Below are positions 16,973-24,914 of a DNA stretch of 32,157 bases, piece after piece. The DNA comes from Prevotellaceae bacterium (lineage in GTDB: Bacteria > Bacteroidota > Bacteroidia > Bacteroidales > UBA932): positions 1 to 32,157 of the forward strand of contig JAISNL010000016.1 in the NCBI GenBank assembly GCA_031276235.1. Reading direction: 5' to 3'. Below the pieces are notes generated by a model. It worked only from the letters and a program-made list of their open reading frames with translations, was not told the DNA's origin and searched no databases. Position numbers and translations under genes: made by a program. How positions within the stretch are numbered: position 1 is the stretch's first letter; each line of letters starts with the position of its first letter.

Positions 16973-17242
16973 ATGTATTTTACAGGTTTAATAATAGGAA
17001 TATCCATATTTTTGCTGATAGGTTCGTTTCATCCTTTAGTTGTAAAAGCCGAATATTATCTTGGCAAAAAAAAATTGAAAATAATTTTCGGAGTTGTCAG
17101 CGCATTGTCAATATTACTGTCGCTTTTTACAGGTTTAGTGCTGTCAATATTTTTAGGCTGTTTTGGTTTTGTGTGCTTTTGGGCAGTATTTGAAGCCGAC
17201 AGGCAGGAAAAACGAAGAATAGAACGAACAACAAATATATAA
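16973..17242 (+). CDS. Small membrane protein, DUF4491-like (copy 1)
   Basis: An 89-aa protein with three hydrophobic helices (about 4-22, 36-52, 54-72) and a charged tail (EADRQEKRRIERT). The motif F.PLVVKAEYYLGKK followed by a short C-terminal E-rich segment fits the Bacteroidota DUF4491 family as I remember it. Its function is unknown. It is about 30% alike by eye to the next gene, only 9 nt away, so the two look like a tandem duplication. This copy lacks the GWFPK end seen in the second. Confidence 0.75.
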   Translation: MYFTGLIIGISIFLLIGSFHPLVVKAEYYLGKKKLKIIFGVVSALSILLSLFTGLVLSIFLGCFGFVCFWAVFEADRQEKRRIERTTNI

Positions 17243-17251
17243 TAAGGAAAA

Positions 17252-17536
17252 ATGGAACAATTTTCAGGCGTAATAACAGGCGCATCGTTATTTGTAATAA
17301 TTTATATATCGCAATGGGCTTGCATTAAAGGCGAATATTATTTTACAAAAAAATTCTGGATAGTTTTTTTAATTACAGGAATTACAGGCATTGCAATATC
17401 CCTGTTTGCGCAAAATATCATAATATCATCAATATCAAGCATATTTGGCTTTGTTTCGTTATGGGGAATAGGCGAAACCATTCAACAGGAGAAGCGAGTA
17501 AAAAAAGGCTGGTTTCCAAAACGGAAAAAAAATTGA
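17252..17536 (+). CDS. Small membrane protein, DUF4491-like (copy 2)
   Basis: A 94-aa protein with three hydrophobic helices and the same KGEYYFTKKFW turn after helix 1 as its neighbour. It ends in the family-typical QQEKRVKKGWFPKRKK. An AAGGAA stretch lies 5 nt before the ATG, an unusual purine-rich ribosome-binding site for this window. It shares an operon with copy 1. Function unknown. Confidence 0.78.
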   Translation: MEQFSGVITGASLFVIIYISQWACIKGEYYFTKKFWIVFLITGITGIAISLFAQNIIISSISSIFGFVSLWGIGETIQQEKRVKKGWFPKRKKN

Positions 17537-17540
17537 GATT

Positions 17541-17572
17541 GACTCTAAAAGATTAAAACTTGAGTCTTTTAG
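17541..17572 (+). terminator. Probable terminator after the DUF4491-like pair
   Basis: Starting 5 nt after the stop, GACTC (17541-17545) pairs with GAGTC (17562-17566) and is followed by TTTT. An alternative pairing CTAAAAGA / TCTTTTAG uses the same segment. The stem is short. Confidence 0.4.
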
Positions 17573-17644
17573 TATTAACATATACATAAAAAGTTTTGAA
17601 ATCGGAACAGAAATTAAATAGTCGCTCATTAAGAACCCATGTCG

Positions 17645-17759
17645 AACTCATTAAAATTATAATAAATTGCAATCAAATATTGTTTTTTATTTAATGAAAA
17701 ACTCAAAAACCTAATCCTAAAAACGCTTGAAAATAATCTGAATAAAATTTTAATGAGTT
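17645..17759. repeat. Short element with 14-bp perfect inverted ends
   Basis: AACTCATTAAAATT (17645-17658) is repeated in perfect inverted form at 17746-17759, with 87 bp of AT-rich sequence between. No open frame is present. It lies in the 517-bp gap between the DUF4491-like pair and butyrate kinase. It may be a tiny non-autonomous element. Confidence 0.5.
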
Positions 17760-17960
17760 GGCACTGAACATGCAAAGGTCTCATCGTTCATATTTTAAAA
17801 TCATTACAGCAAATAAAGTTTATTGAACTTAAAATATTCAGTGAAGTTATTTTATATCAACTGTTTATTCTTTAATAAAATTACAAATTTTATATTCTGG
17901 TGAATTCTGTAAGGAAAGATATATGATTGTCATATAAAAAAATAAATAAATTTAATTTTA

Positions 17961-17993
17961 TTTGTTTGAAATTAAAATATTTTTGTAATTTTG
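17961..17993 (+). promoter_or_regulatory. Promoter of butyrate kinase (TTTG-N21-TAATTTTG)
   Basis: A TTTG -33 element (17961-17964) is followed after 21 nt by TAATTTTG (17986-17993). Both match the Bacteroidota consensus, including the spacing. The GTG start at 18054 lies 60 nt downstream. Confidence 0.65.
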
Positions 17994-18053
17994 CAAAACA
18001 TTAATCGTGATAATGCGATTTTTTAATATAAATGTTAAAATTAATATTTTCAA

Positions 18054-19130
18054 GTGAAAAAGTATAAGATATTAGTAATTAATCCAGGCTCGACATCTAC
18101 AAAAATTGCTGTTTTTGAAGATGAAACAGTTGTTTTTTCCGAAAATATAAAACATTCGGCAGAAGAATTATCCAGATTTGGTCATATAATTTACCAGCAT
18201 AAATTCAGAAAAGATTTAATTTTGCACAAACTCGAAGAAGCAAAAATAGATATTGCAAATATTGATATAATAGTTGGTCGTGGCGGATTGGTAAAGCCAA
18301 TATTATCAGGGGCTTATGAGGTAAATGAAAGATTAAAAGAAGATTTGTTCAACTGCGTGCAGGGCGAACATGCAAGCAATCTCGGAGGTCTTATTGCCGA
18401 CGATATTGCTAAATTAACATTACACGCACAAGCATATATAGCAGATCCTGTTGTAGTTGACGAATTACAGGATGTAGCCCGCATCACAGGGCATCCGAAA
18501 ATATACAGAAAGTCAATTTTCCACGCATTAAATCAAAAATCGGTAGCTCGGAAATTTGCAAAATCATTAAATTTAAAATATGAAGATTTAAATTTAATAA
18601 TTGCACATTTAGGAGGAGGAATTTCGATAGGCGCACATCAACGCGGCAAAGTTATTGATGTAAATAACGGTTTGGATGGAGAAGGACCATTTTCGCCGGA
18701 ACGTGCAGGCTCGTTACCGACTGGCGCGTTGGTAAAACTTTGTTTCAGCAACAAATACAGCTATGAAGAAGTAAAAAAAATGCTTGTAGGAAATGGCGGA
18801 TTAATTGCTCTTATGGGAACAAACGAAGCCAAAGATATAGAAATAATGGCAGAAAAAGGAGATGCCCGCGCAAAACTTGTACAGGATGCAATGTGTTATC
18901 AGATTGGCAAATACATAGGTGCATTGGCAACTGTGCTTAAAGGAAAAGTTGATGGAATTATTATTACCGGTGGAATCGCTTACAATAAATATCTCTGCGA
19001 TTATGTGAGAGAAATGGTTAAATTCATTGCGCCGATTAATATCTATCCCGGCGAAGGTGAAATGGCTGCGCTGGCAATAAATGGTTTGATGATTCTAAAC
19101 GGCGAATTAAAACCTTTAATTTATGAATAA
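18054..19130 (+). CDS. buk: Butyrate kinase
   Basis: This enzyme converts butyryl-phosphate and ADP to butyrate and ATP (reversible), as the last step of butyrate formation or the first of fatty-acid use. The 358 residues match the acetate/butyrate kinase (ASKHA) fold throughout: LVINPGSTSTKIAVFEDE at the N-terminus, LIIAHLGGGISIGAHQRGK and VIDVNNGLDGEGPFSPERAG in the middle, and IIITGGIAYNKYLCDYV near the end. The start is GTG, directly before KKYKILVINPGS. The partner gene ptb is not next to it, so the substrate could also be another branched or short acyl phosphate. Confidence 0.93.
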   Translation: MKKYKILVINPGSTSTKIAVFEDETVVFSENIKHSAEELSRFGHIIYQHKFRKDLILHKLEEAKIDIANIDIIVGRGGLVKPILSGAYEVNERLKEDLFNCVQGEHASNLGGLIADDIAKLTLHAQAYIADPVVVDELQDVARITGHPKIYRKSIFHALNQKSVARKFAKSLNLKYEDLNLIIAHLGGGISIGAHQRGKVIDVNNGLDGEGPFSPERAGSLPTGALVKLCFSNKYSYEEVKKMLVGNGGLIALMGTNEAKDIEIMAEKGDARAKLVQDAMCYQIGKYIGALATVLKGKVDGIIITGGIAYNKYLCDYVREMVKFIAPINIYPGEGEMAALAINGLMILNGELKPLIYE

Positions 19131-19222
19131 CTAATGTTAGGTTCTTATACCTAATCTGTCCTTTGCAAACTCTGTATCTTATTGATATATAATAAAATAA
19201 TAGCCAAAATATTTGGAAAATA

Positions 19223-19304
19223 ATGCAGGATTTTGTATTTTTTACCGAAAAAATCGGTAAAGATAAATCAAAAATACAAAACGATTTTTTGTTCAATTTT
19301 TTTC
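19223..19304. repeat. Palindromic repeat, copy A
   Basis: It begins ATGCAGGATTTTGTAT and contains the hairpin TACCGA-AAAAA-TCGGTA. Outside that is a second inverted pair, TTTTGTATTTTT and AAAAATACAAAA. It ends in CGATTTTTT..TTCAATTTTTTTC. A closely similar copy in the same orientation is at 25531-25626. It lies in the convergent gap between buk and the peptide operon, so it could also stop transcription from both sides. Confidence 0.75.
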
Positions 19305-19309
19305 AAAGT

Positions 19310-19354
19310 TTCCTTTCGTTATGCCGCCTGAATTAAGAAAGGAATCCTTTTTTT
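19310..19354 (+). terminator. Intrinsic terminator downstream of buk
   Basis: TTCCTTTC (19310-19317) pairs with GAAAGGAA (19337-19344), followed by TCC and a run of seven T. It lies 180 nt after the buk stop, on the far side of repeat copy A. Confidence 0.6.
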
Positions 19355-19446
19355 ATTTTTGCAAAATTAGAGAATAATTTTTGATGAACATGCATGATTA
19401 GCGTCAAAAAATATGACAAAAGCGTCAATTTTTTTAATGCTATTTT

Positions 19447-19693
19447 TTATTTTTTTTTCAATAAAACGGAATTTTCGGGAAGGATATCGGGAAGTTCTTC
19501 CTGTTGCATGAATGTCAGCAATATATAATCAAATTCGGCGTTTATTGTTTTTGAATTGCAATAATGATTTTCGATAAAATTAAAACCTAAAACATCAGAT
19601 ATTTGCAGCAACAATGCCGAAAATATCAATATCGCAGACACGAGCACTACGTTTCATTTCTTCTACAAAATCATCTGTGTAAAGTTCTTTCAT
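19447..19693 (-). CDS. Last small ORF of the peptide operon, split by a frameshift
   Basis: The stop of the outer-membrane protein gene overlaps an ATG (ATGA at 19693-19690). That ATG opens MKELYTDDFVEEMKRSARVC and stops after 32 codons (TGA 19597-19595). The +1 frame is open over 19655-19447 and ends FMQQEELPDILPENSVLLKK. Skipping one base in the overlap (for example in the TTTT near 19630) would join them into one protein of about 81 aa. The same ATGA coupling joins the genes upstream, which argues for a real operon member. I do not recognise the protein. It may be a pseudogene or carry a sequencing error. Confidence 0.5.
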
Positions 19694-21885
19694 TTCAAAT
19701 CTTTTGTGCCTCTATCACCTTTATTGAAATTGTATTGAAGTGAAATGCCGTAAGTATATTTGTAAGGTGTTCCATTATATAAAGTGTTGCTAATTATGCT
19801 AAAATTATTGGAATAAGAGCCGCGTTTGACATAATTGCTGAAAATATTATTTAGACTTAGCGTTACTCTTAATTTATTGTCAAATAACTTTTTACTAACA
19901 TTAATAGTTGATATAACATAAGGTTTTTTATATCCATTATAAGTAACTTCTTTTGAATGATAATTAATGTAAAATGTTGTATATATATCTTTTGGCAATG
20001 TGTATTCCATACTGTATTTTATGTTGTAGCCATATTGTTTGCGCGTTAATTCAGGCAGATTCAAATTCTGTTGTTTTGCTGTTTCTATCAAAGAGTTCAA
20101 GTCAAAATCGGTGTGGTAAATACTTGCGGATAGCGTAAAATTCAGTTTATTAGTAATTTTACACCAAGTGGATAAATCAATGCCAACATTGCTTGTTTTC
20201 GCAATATTTTCAGGTTTTGATAATAAAATCAATGAATTGACAGGGATTGATATATTTTTTATATCATTATTTGTAAAATTATAAAACAATTCTGCCGAAA
20301 CGTTCCATTTATCGCTATCATAATTATATGCTAAATATGCAGAATAAAAATTTATTGGTTTGAGAGTAGAGTTGCCTGATTTCCATTGAAATATATTGTT
20401 TTCATCTACATAATCAGATAATTGCAGAAAATATGGATATGTAGCAGTTTTTGCCAAAGATAATTTTAGTTCTGTAGTTTTATTCAACAAATAAGCAATG
20501 GTGAAAGAAGGTAACAGGCTGATGTATTTCTTATTGATAAACATAGTTGTGTCGTTTCCAGTCAAATCGTATCTCAAATATTGTCCATTGTTAGATTCGC
20601 TCATTAAATTTAAGCCTGCATCAAATTTCCACTTTTCCCATTCCGAACCAAAACGAAATGAAAAATTATGAGTTTGATGAAAGTTTTTACTGTTTTGTTC
20701 CAAAGGCAAATTGAGTTTATCAAAAACATATTGATGAAAAGCCAACGGATTCATCCAATCCAAGTCTAAATCGTATGATACATTCCATCTTGATTTTTCG
20801 GAAATAGAATGATTGTAAAAAGCACTGAAAAACAGATATTTTGAGTAAACAGTTCTAATATTCGTATATCTGTAAAGGCTGTCCGAAGTTGTGGCATTCA
20901 AAATTTCATACCAATATTGAGAGTTTTCGTTGCTCGGAATTTTCTGAAAATCAACAGATACCGAAATTTTTATGTGAGAGTCAAGTGTATCTGTTTTGTG
21001 TTGGAAAGAAAAATAGCCTCCCGTCCATAATTGTTTTTCATTATTGCTGCTTTCGCTTGTGTATTCGGTAATTTGGGTGTTGTTATTGCTGTTCAGTTCC
21101 GAAAAGTTCCTGATATTATCGCTCGTGTACTTTAATGTTAAATATGCAAAACTTATGTAAAACTGTGTGTTTTGCGTTGGATTGTAAAAACCGCCAGCAT
21201 AATTGGAATTTATACGTGTTTTCCAAAATCCATTTTCGTTATATGTTTGAAAATTAGGCAAGCCAAGTAAATTAAAATTCCTTTCTACAACCGTTTGTGT
21301 AGAATGTTTGTCTGTTTCGAGTGTGGAATTAACAAAAAAAGTAAATTTGTTATTTTTATAATTCAGGTTTCCAAATTCGCGCGAATCATTTATATCTTTG
21401 AAATTAACCGTATTAAGTCGTATCGAAGCCATTCCGCTTAATCCATTATCGCGAATTTGTTTGAGTTTGATATTGATAATTCCGCCTTTGCCATCGCCTC
21501 CTGTACGCATTGCAATATCAATAAGTTCAATTTTATCAATACGCTCCACAGGCACCATTTCAATTCGCCCGAAAACATATTTTATATTCTGTTCGTCAAT
21601 CTGAATAGTTGCTTCCGCTCCTTTGTACCGTATATTTCCCGATTCATCAACCACTACGCCGGGCAAGGTTCGTAAAATATCAAGTACCGAACGCGCAGCC
21701 GCCTTTTGAGTTTCGGGAATTACAATAACTTTTTTGTCAAATTTATTGTCAACGCGTTTTGCAAAACCATGAACTGTGATTTCATCCAATTGAACAGTAT
21801 CCACAAATAAACTGTCGGTCAATATTTGCCCGTATGCGAAAACTAAATTTATCAAAAATGCTGCAATACAGATTAATCGTTTCAT
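19690..21885 (-). CDS. TonB-dependent outer-membrane beta-barrel protein
   Basis: The protein has 731 aa from the ATG at 21885, which overlaps the stop of the upstream gene (ATGA). An ATG 12 nt earlier is less likely, because this one opens directly on the signal peptide (MKRLICIAAFLINLVFAYG). A plug domain follows (about 25-145: LDEITVHGFAKR, SVLDILRTLPGVVVDESGNI, IRYKGAEATIQIDE, GGDGKGGIINIKLK). Then come about 580 residues of alternating beta strands of the OMP_b-brl_3 type. The N-terminal carboxypeptidase-like domain common in such receptors is absent. Translational coupling to two radical SAM-type genes suggests it handles the peptide product at the outer membrane, for release, uptake or immunity. 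That role is inferred. Confidence 0.88.
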   Translation of the reverse strand: MKRLICIAAFLINLVFAYGQILTDSLFVDTVQLDEITVHGFAKRVDNKFDKKVIVIPETQKAAARSVLDILRTLPGVVVDESGNIRYKGAEATIQIDEQNIKYVFGRIEMVPVERIDKIELIDIAMRTGGDGKGGIINIKLKQIRDNGLSGMASIRLNTVNFKDINDSREFGNLNYKNNKFTFFVNSTLETDKHSTQTVVERNFNLLGLPNFQTYNENGFWKTRINSNYAGGFYNPTQNTQFYISFAYLTLKYTSDNIRNFSELNSNNNTQITEYTSESSNNEKQLWTGGYFSFQHKTDTLDSHIKISVSVDFQKIPSNENSQYWYEILNATTSDSLYRYTNIRTVYSKYLFFSAFYNHSISEKSRWNVSYDLDLDWMNPLAFHQYVFDKLNLPLEQNSKNFHQTHNFSFRFGSEWEKWKFDAGLNLMSESNNGQYLRYDLTGNDTTMFINKKYISLLPSFTIAYLLNKTTELKLSLAKTATYPYFLQLSDYVDENNIFQWKSGNSTLKPINFYSAYLAYNYDSDKWNVSAELFYNFTNNDIKNISIPVNSLILLSKPENIAKTSNVGIDLSTWCKITNKLNFTLSASIYHTDFDLNSLIETAKQQNLNLPELTRKQYGYNIKYSMEYTLPKDIYTTFYINYHSKEVTYNGYKKPYVISTINVSKKLFDNKLRVTLSLNNIFSNYVKRGSYSNNFSIISNTLYNGTPYKYTYGISLQYNFNKGDRGTKDLK

Positions 21886-23132
21886 ATTATATTGCACAAG
21901 TTAAATTTTCCGATAGCGTATTCATAATTGGAAATTGATGGACATAAATATTTGTAAATGCATTGGTTACATGGCTTTACATTTTTTCGTGTTTTGCGCC
22001 AACTGTTCCCCGATTTCATTTCTTTATATGCAAATTCGTGCAAAGTACCGCTGTTTATATTGCCGAGTTTTTTTTCATTTAAATTAGCAAACACATCTCC
22101 ACTACTCATAATCATCAACTTGCCATAATAATTTGAGTTTATTACCTGTCGAGCGTAAATATTTGATATTTCAGGCTTTGCATCTAAAATATCATTTCTT
22201 TCAGGAAAAATATTATCACAGAAAAACGACAAATTTTTTTCATTATAAAACGGCAAAAGAGTAAAATTATTTTCTATTTTCATTTCATTTATTAGATTTT
22301 CTACAAAAATACAATTTTTTTCACTTTCAACAATAAAAATATATTTTATATTGATATTATTATTTTCAAGTAGATGTTTTGCTGATTTTAGTTTATCAAT
22401 ATCAATAGGAAAATTAACTAGTATATTAACGGAAAATTCATTATTAGATAATGAATTTATAAATTTATCGCATTTGATAATATTCTGGTAATGAATAAAA
22501 AACGATGCAACAATGTTAGAAACTTTTAAAATATTAATAAATTCGTCAAATTTAGAGTATTTAAAAACATTTCCACCAATAACATTTATGGCTTTTATGT
22601 AGCTACCTCCCAAATTATCAAGAATTTTTTTTATTAATTTCAAATGTAGTTCCTCACTTGTTTTTTTTGTACAGAACAAGAATTGTCTATTATAATTACA
22701 GCAGTCACAACAGGTTAAATCACAAATTGAATTAATTTGAATCGTTATGCTTGTTAGCTTTTGCATTATTTTTGTTCCCACTGATACAGATTCCGACTCT
22801 TTCATTATTTTCAAATCATGTTGAATGTTGAAAATTGGTTTAAGTTGGAATGGTTTTGTTGCATTTTCAGGTAAAGTAAGCACATCGCCACAATAAAATT
22901 CACGTATATTTTTAACAAAACCACTAATTTCTTTATTTTTTTGATAATTTGAAGGTAATTTAATAACCAACAAATTTTTATCATCATTCAACTGTTTTAT
23001 TAATAAATATGTTTTTGTCCCTCGTAAACATTCTATTAATTTTCCATTTAGTGTATTGTATAATAATGCTTTTTGTGTATTTACACATATATATACAAAC
23101 GGTTCAATGTAAAGCCAATTATTTTCATTCAT
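21882..23132 (-). CDS. Radical-SAM-like/SPASM protein, second enzyme of GG-Bacteroidales peptide system
   Basis: The protein has 416 aa. The N-terminal 100 residues (NNWLYIEPFVYI, LLYNTLNGKLIECL) resemble the so-called pseudo-rSAM partner of GG-Bacteroidales peptide clusters (TIGR04150, from memory). Members of that family are described as lacking the cluster-binding cysteines. Here a complete CX3CX2C is present (Cys137, Cys141, Cys144 in ICDLTCCDCC), but the usual GGEP-type motif is altered to VIGGNVFKYS. The C-terminus has SPASM-like cysteines (Cys388, Cys391, Cys397, Cys413). Its start overlaps the stop of the first maturase (ATGA), and its own stop overlaps the start of the outer-membrane gene. 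Confidence 0.8.
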   Translation of the reverse strand: MNENNWLYIEPFVYICVNTQKALLYNTLNGKLIECLRGTKTYLLIKQLNDDKNLLVIKLPSNYQKNKEISGFVKNIREFYCGDVLTLPENATKPFQLKPIFNIQHDLKIMKESESVSVGTKIMQKLTSITIQINSICDLTCCDCCNYNRQFLFCTKKTSEELHLKLIKKILDNLGGSYIKAINVIGGNVFKYSKFDEFINILKVSNIVASFFIHYQNIIKCDKFINSLSNNEFSVNILVNFPIDIDKLKSAKHLLENNNINIKYIFIVESEKNCIFVENLINEMKIENNFTLLPFYNEKNLSFFCDNIFPERNDILDAKPEISNIYARQVINSNYYGKLMIMSSGDVFANLNEKKLGNINSGTLHEFAYKEMKSGNSWRKTRKNVKPCNQCIYKYLCPSISNYEYAIGKFNLCNII

Positions 23133-24613
23133 ATCATTTTATAATTTGAAGATTTCAGATAAAGTTGTGGGTCTTTTTCCATTGCATTAAAATAATGTGC
23201 AAAAATATTAGAAAAATTTTCATCAAGATTTGCTGTAAATAATTTACAATCGAAGTTATTTGTCTGAAACATACATTGCCCACAACCGAATTGAAACATG
23301 CATTTTTTACATCTTTCATAGATATTGCTATAAGCGTCATTGTATCTGTCGGCAATTTTTTGAAAATCAATATTAACTTTATCTGCACTTACTGTTCCCA
23401 TTTCAAACTGATGTCCAATACGTTCGCATGGCAATATTTTACCGTCCGAAGTTACAAAAATCATTCTTTTGAACGGACTGCAAGTTCCTGTAGGCAAAAA
23501 ATATTTATTTTCGTTTTTAGACATTAATAAATCCCAATAAGACTCTTTCACAAAATTACTAAAAAAGCGCATAAATGTGATAATATCATACAATTCAACG
23601 GTATTTTCATTCGGCTTTGTTGTTTCATTTTTTTCATCAATAGATGTTTTTTTGAATAATAGCCAAAACTCTTTTTCCCACTTGGGATTTAATCCATCTG
23701 TTGCCAGCGAAGATATAAATACTTTTTTATTTAATTTATTCGCAAAAAAGTCTTTTACATCTGATTCTTTATTGTTATTATGCATTACAGAAATAAAATT
23801 TACATATTTATCAAAATAGTCTGAATATTTTTCTTTTATTTTCCGAACATTATCATAGATTATGTCAAAAGCAATTTTACCATCATGAAATTTTCGGTAT
23901 GAATTTTCTTGTTTTGTTCCACCATCCAAGCTGATCAATAAATTAAAATTATTTTCGACTAAAAAAGCAATATATTTATCCAGTAAAACGCCATTTGTTG
24001 TCATTCTAAATTCTGTACGATTATCCTCATAAATTTTAAGAGTTTTAATATAACTCACAATTTTTTTAATCAACTTAAAATTAAGCAATGCCTCACCGCC
24101 GTAAAAACCTATTGAAATTTTATTGTTGTACGAACTATTTAATGATGAATTCCATATCGGCAATAAAAAATTAATCACATTTTTAACAATATCAAAATCA
24201 AGAGTTTTATTTTTTGTTGTACGTTGATTAATATAATATTTGTTATAAATGCAATAATCGCAATTTAAATTGCAGTTTTCTGTAACTTCAAAAGTAATAC
24301 TCATCGTATTTGCTAAATATGTCTTAATTTCAGAAGCAGAATATCTATGCATCTTTATTTCAATATTTTCCGCATAATTGTTTTTAAGCAAAAACAGCAT
24401 TTTTTTGTATTGATATTCTATTTCTTCTTTTGAATATTTACCCATATTATTGATAATACTGTTATGTATATTTTCTTTTATTTTTTTTCCGTTTTTTTTC
24501 ATTTTTAACAACATGAATAGTAACGGGTGTATAAGAAGAAATTGGGAAAGATATTTACTATACAAATAATAATTGTTATTGGTTTGAAAAATTCTAATAT
24601 TATTGATTTTCAT
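23129..24613 (-). CDS. Radical SAM/SPASM peptide maturase
   Basis: The enzyme has 494 aa and probably builds Cys- or carbon-linked crosslinks in the Cys-rich precursor encoded just upstream. An N-terminal region (about 1-100) may bind the leader. The radical SAM core follows, with the 4Fe-4S motif CNLNCDYC (Cys114, 118, 121) and IGFYGGEALLNF for SAM binding. The SPASM domain carries Cys378, Cys396, Cys435, Cys438, Cys444, Cys447 and Cys456, enough for two auxiliary clusters. It matches the GG-Bacteroidales maturase type (TIGR04148, from memory). It starts 112 nt after the precursor stop. Confidence 0.9.
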   Translation of the reverse strand: MKINNIRIFQTNNNYYLYSKYLSQFLLIHPLLFMLLKMKKNGKKIKENIHNSIINNMGKYSKEEIEYQYKKMLFLLKNNYAENIEIKMHRYSASEIKTYLANTMSITFEVTENCNLNCDYCIYNKYYINQRTTKNKTLDFDIVKNVINFLLPIWNSSLNSSYNNKISIGFYGGEALLNFKLIKKIVSYIKTLKIYEDNRTEFRMTTNGVLLDKYIAFLVENNFNLLISLDGGTKQENSYRKFHDGKIAFDIIYDNVRKIKEKYSDYFDKYVNFISVMHNNNKESDVKDFFANKLNKKVFISSLATDGLNPKWEKEFWLLFKKTSIDEKNETTKPNENTVELYDIITFMRFFSNFVKESYWDLLMSKNENKYFLPTGTCSPFKRMIFVTSDGKILPCERIGHQFEMGTVSADKVNIDFQKIADRYNDAYSNIYERCKKCMFQFGCGQCMFQTNNFDCKLFTANLDENFSNIFAHYFNAMEKDPQLYLKSSNYKMI

Positions 24614-24677
24614 CTCTACTCATATTTTAAAAAGAAATATCCAAAAAGTCTTTGAATGAAATTTATTGTTGTCATTT

Positions 24678-24704
24678 TTCAAAAAATCATTACTACTTTT
24701 TGAA
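24678..24704 (-). promoter_or_regulatory. A/T hairpin between precursor and maturase genes
   Basis: TTCAAAAA and TTTTTGAA are inverted around an 11-nt loop. It could act as a partial terminator or RNA-end stabiliser, so that the precursor is made in excess over the enzymes. The stem has almost no GC, so support is weak. Confidence 0.3.
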
Positions 24705-24725
24705 CATTTCTTGTTTTAAACTACA

Positions 24726-24892
24726 TTAAGATTCAACCTGGGTTGATTCACTACAGCCACCACCTTTTTTACATCCGCTATAACTATTGTTACGTTCAGC
24801 TGGACATACACATGTGCACCCTACCACAGTAGCATTACGACCACCACGAATTAGGTTCATCTGAGCTTTGTCAATTTAACAAGTTTCTTCAT
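24726..24892 (-). CDS. Cys-rich GG-leader peptide precursor, leader and core out of frame
   Basis: The ATG at 24892 opens MKKLVKLTKLR and stops at 24857. The -1 frame from 24860 (ATG) to 24726 encodes 44 aa beginning MNLIRGGRNATVVGC. If one A is restored in ACAAAG (or the ribosome slips -1 on A AAG), the two join into MKKLVKLTKAQMNLIRGG plus core. That is the expected leader of Bacteroidales GG-type precursors. The 37-residue core after GG has Cys at positions 8, 10, 12, 23 and 29 and a KKGGGCSES region. Position, size and orientation relative to the maturase genes fit a RiPP precursor. No export peptidase of the C39 type is in the window. Confidence 0.75.
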
Positions 24893-24914
24893 ATTAATAA
24901 AATTTTAATTTTTT

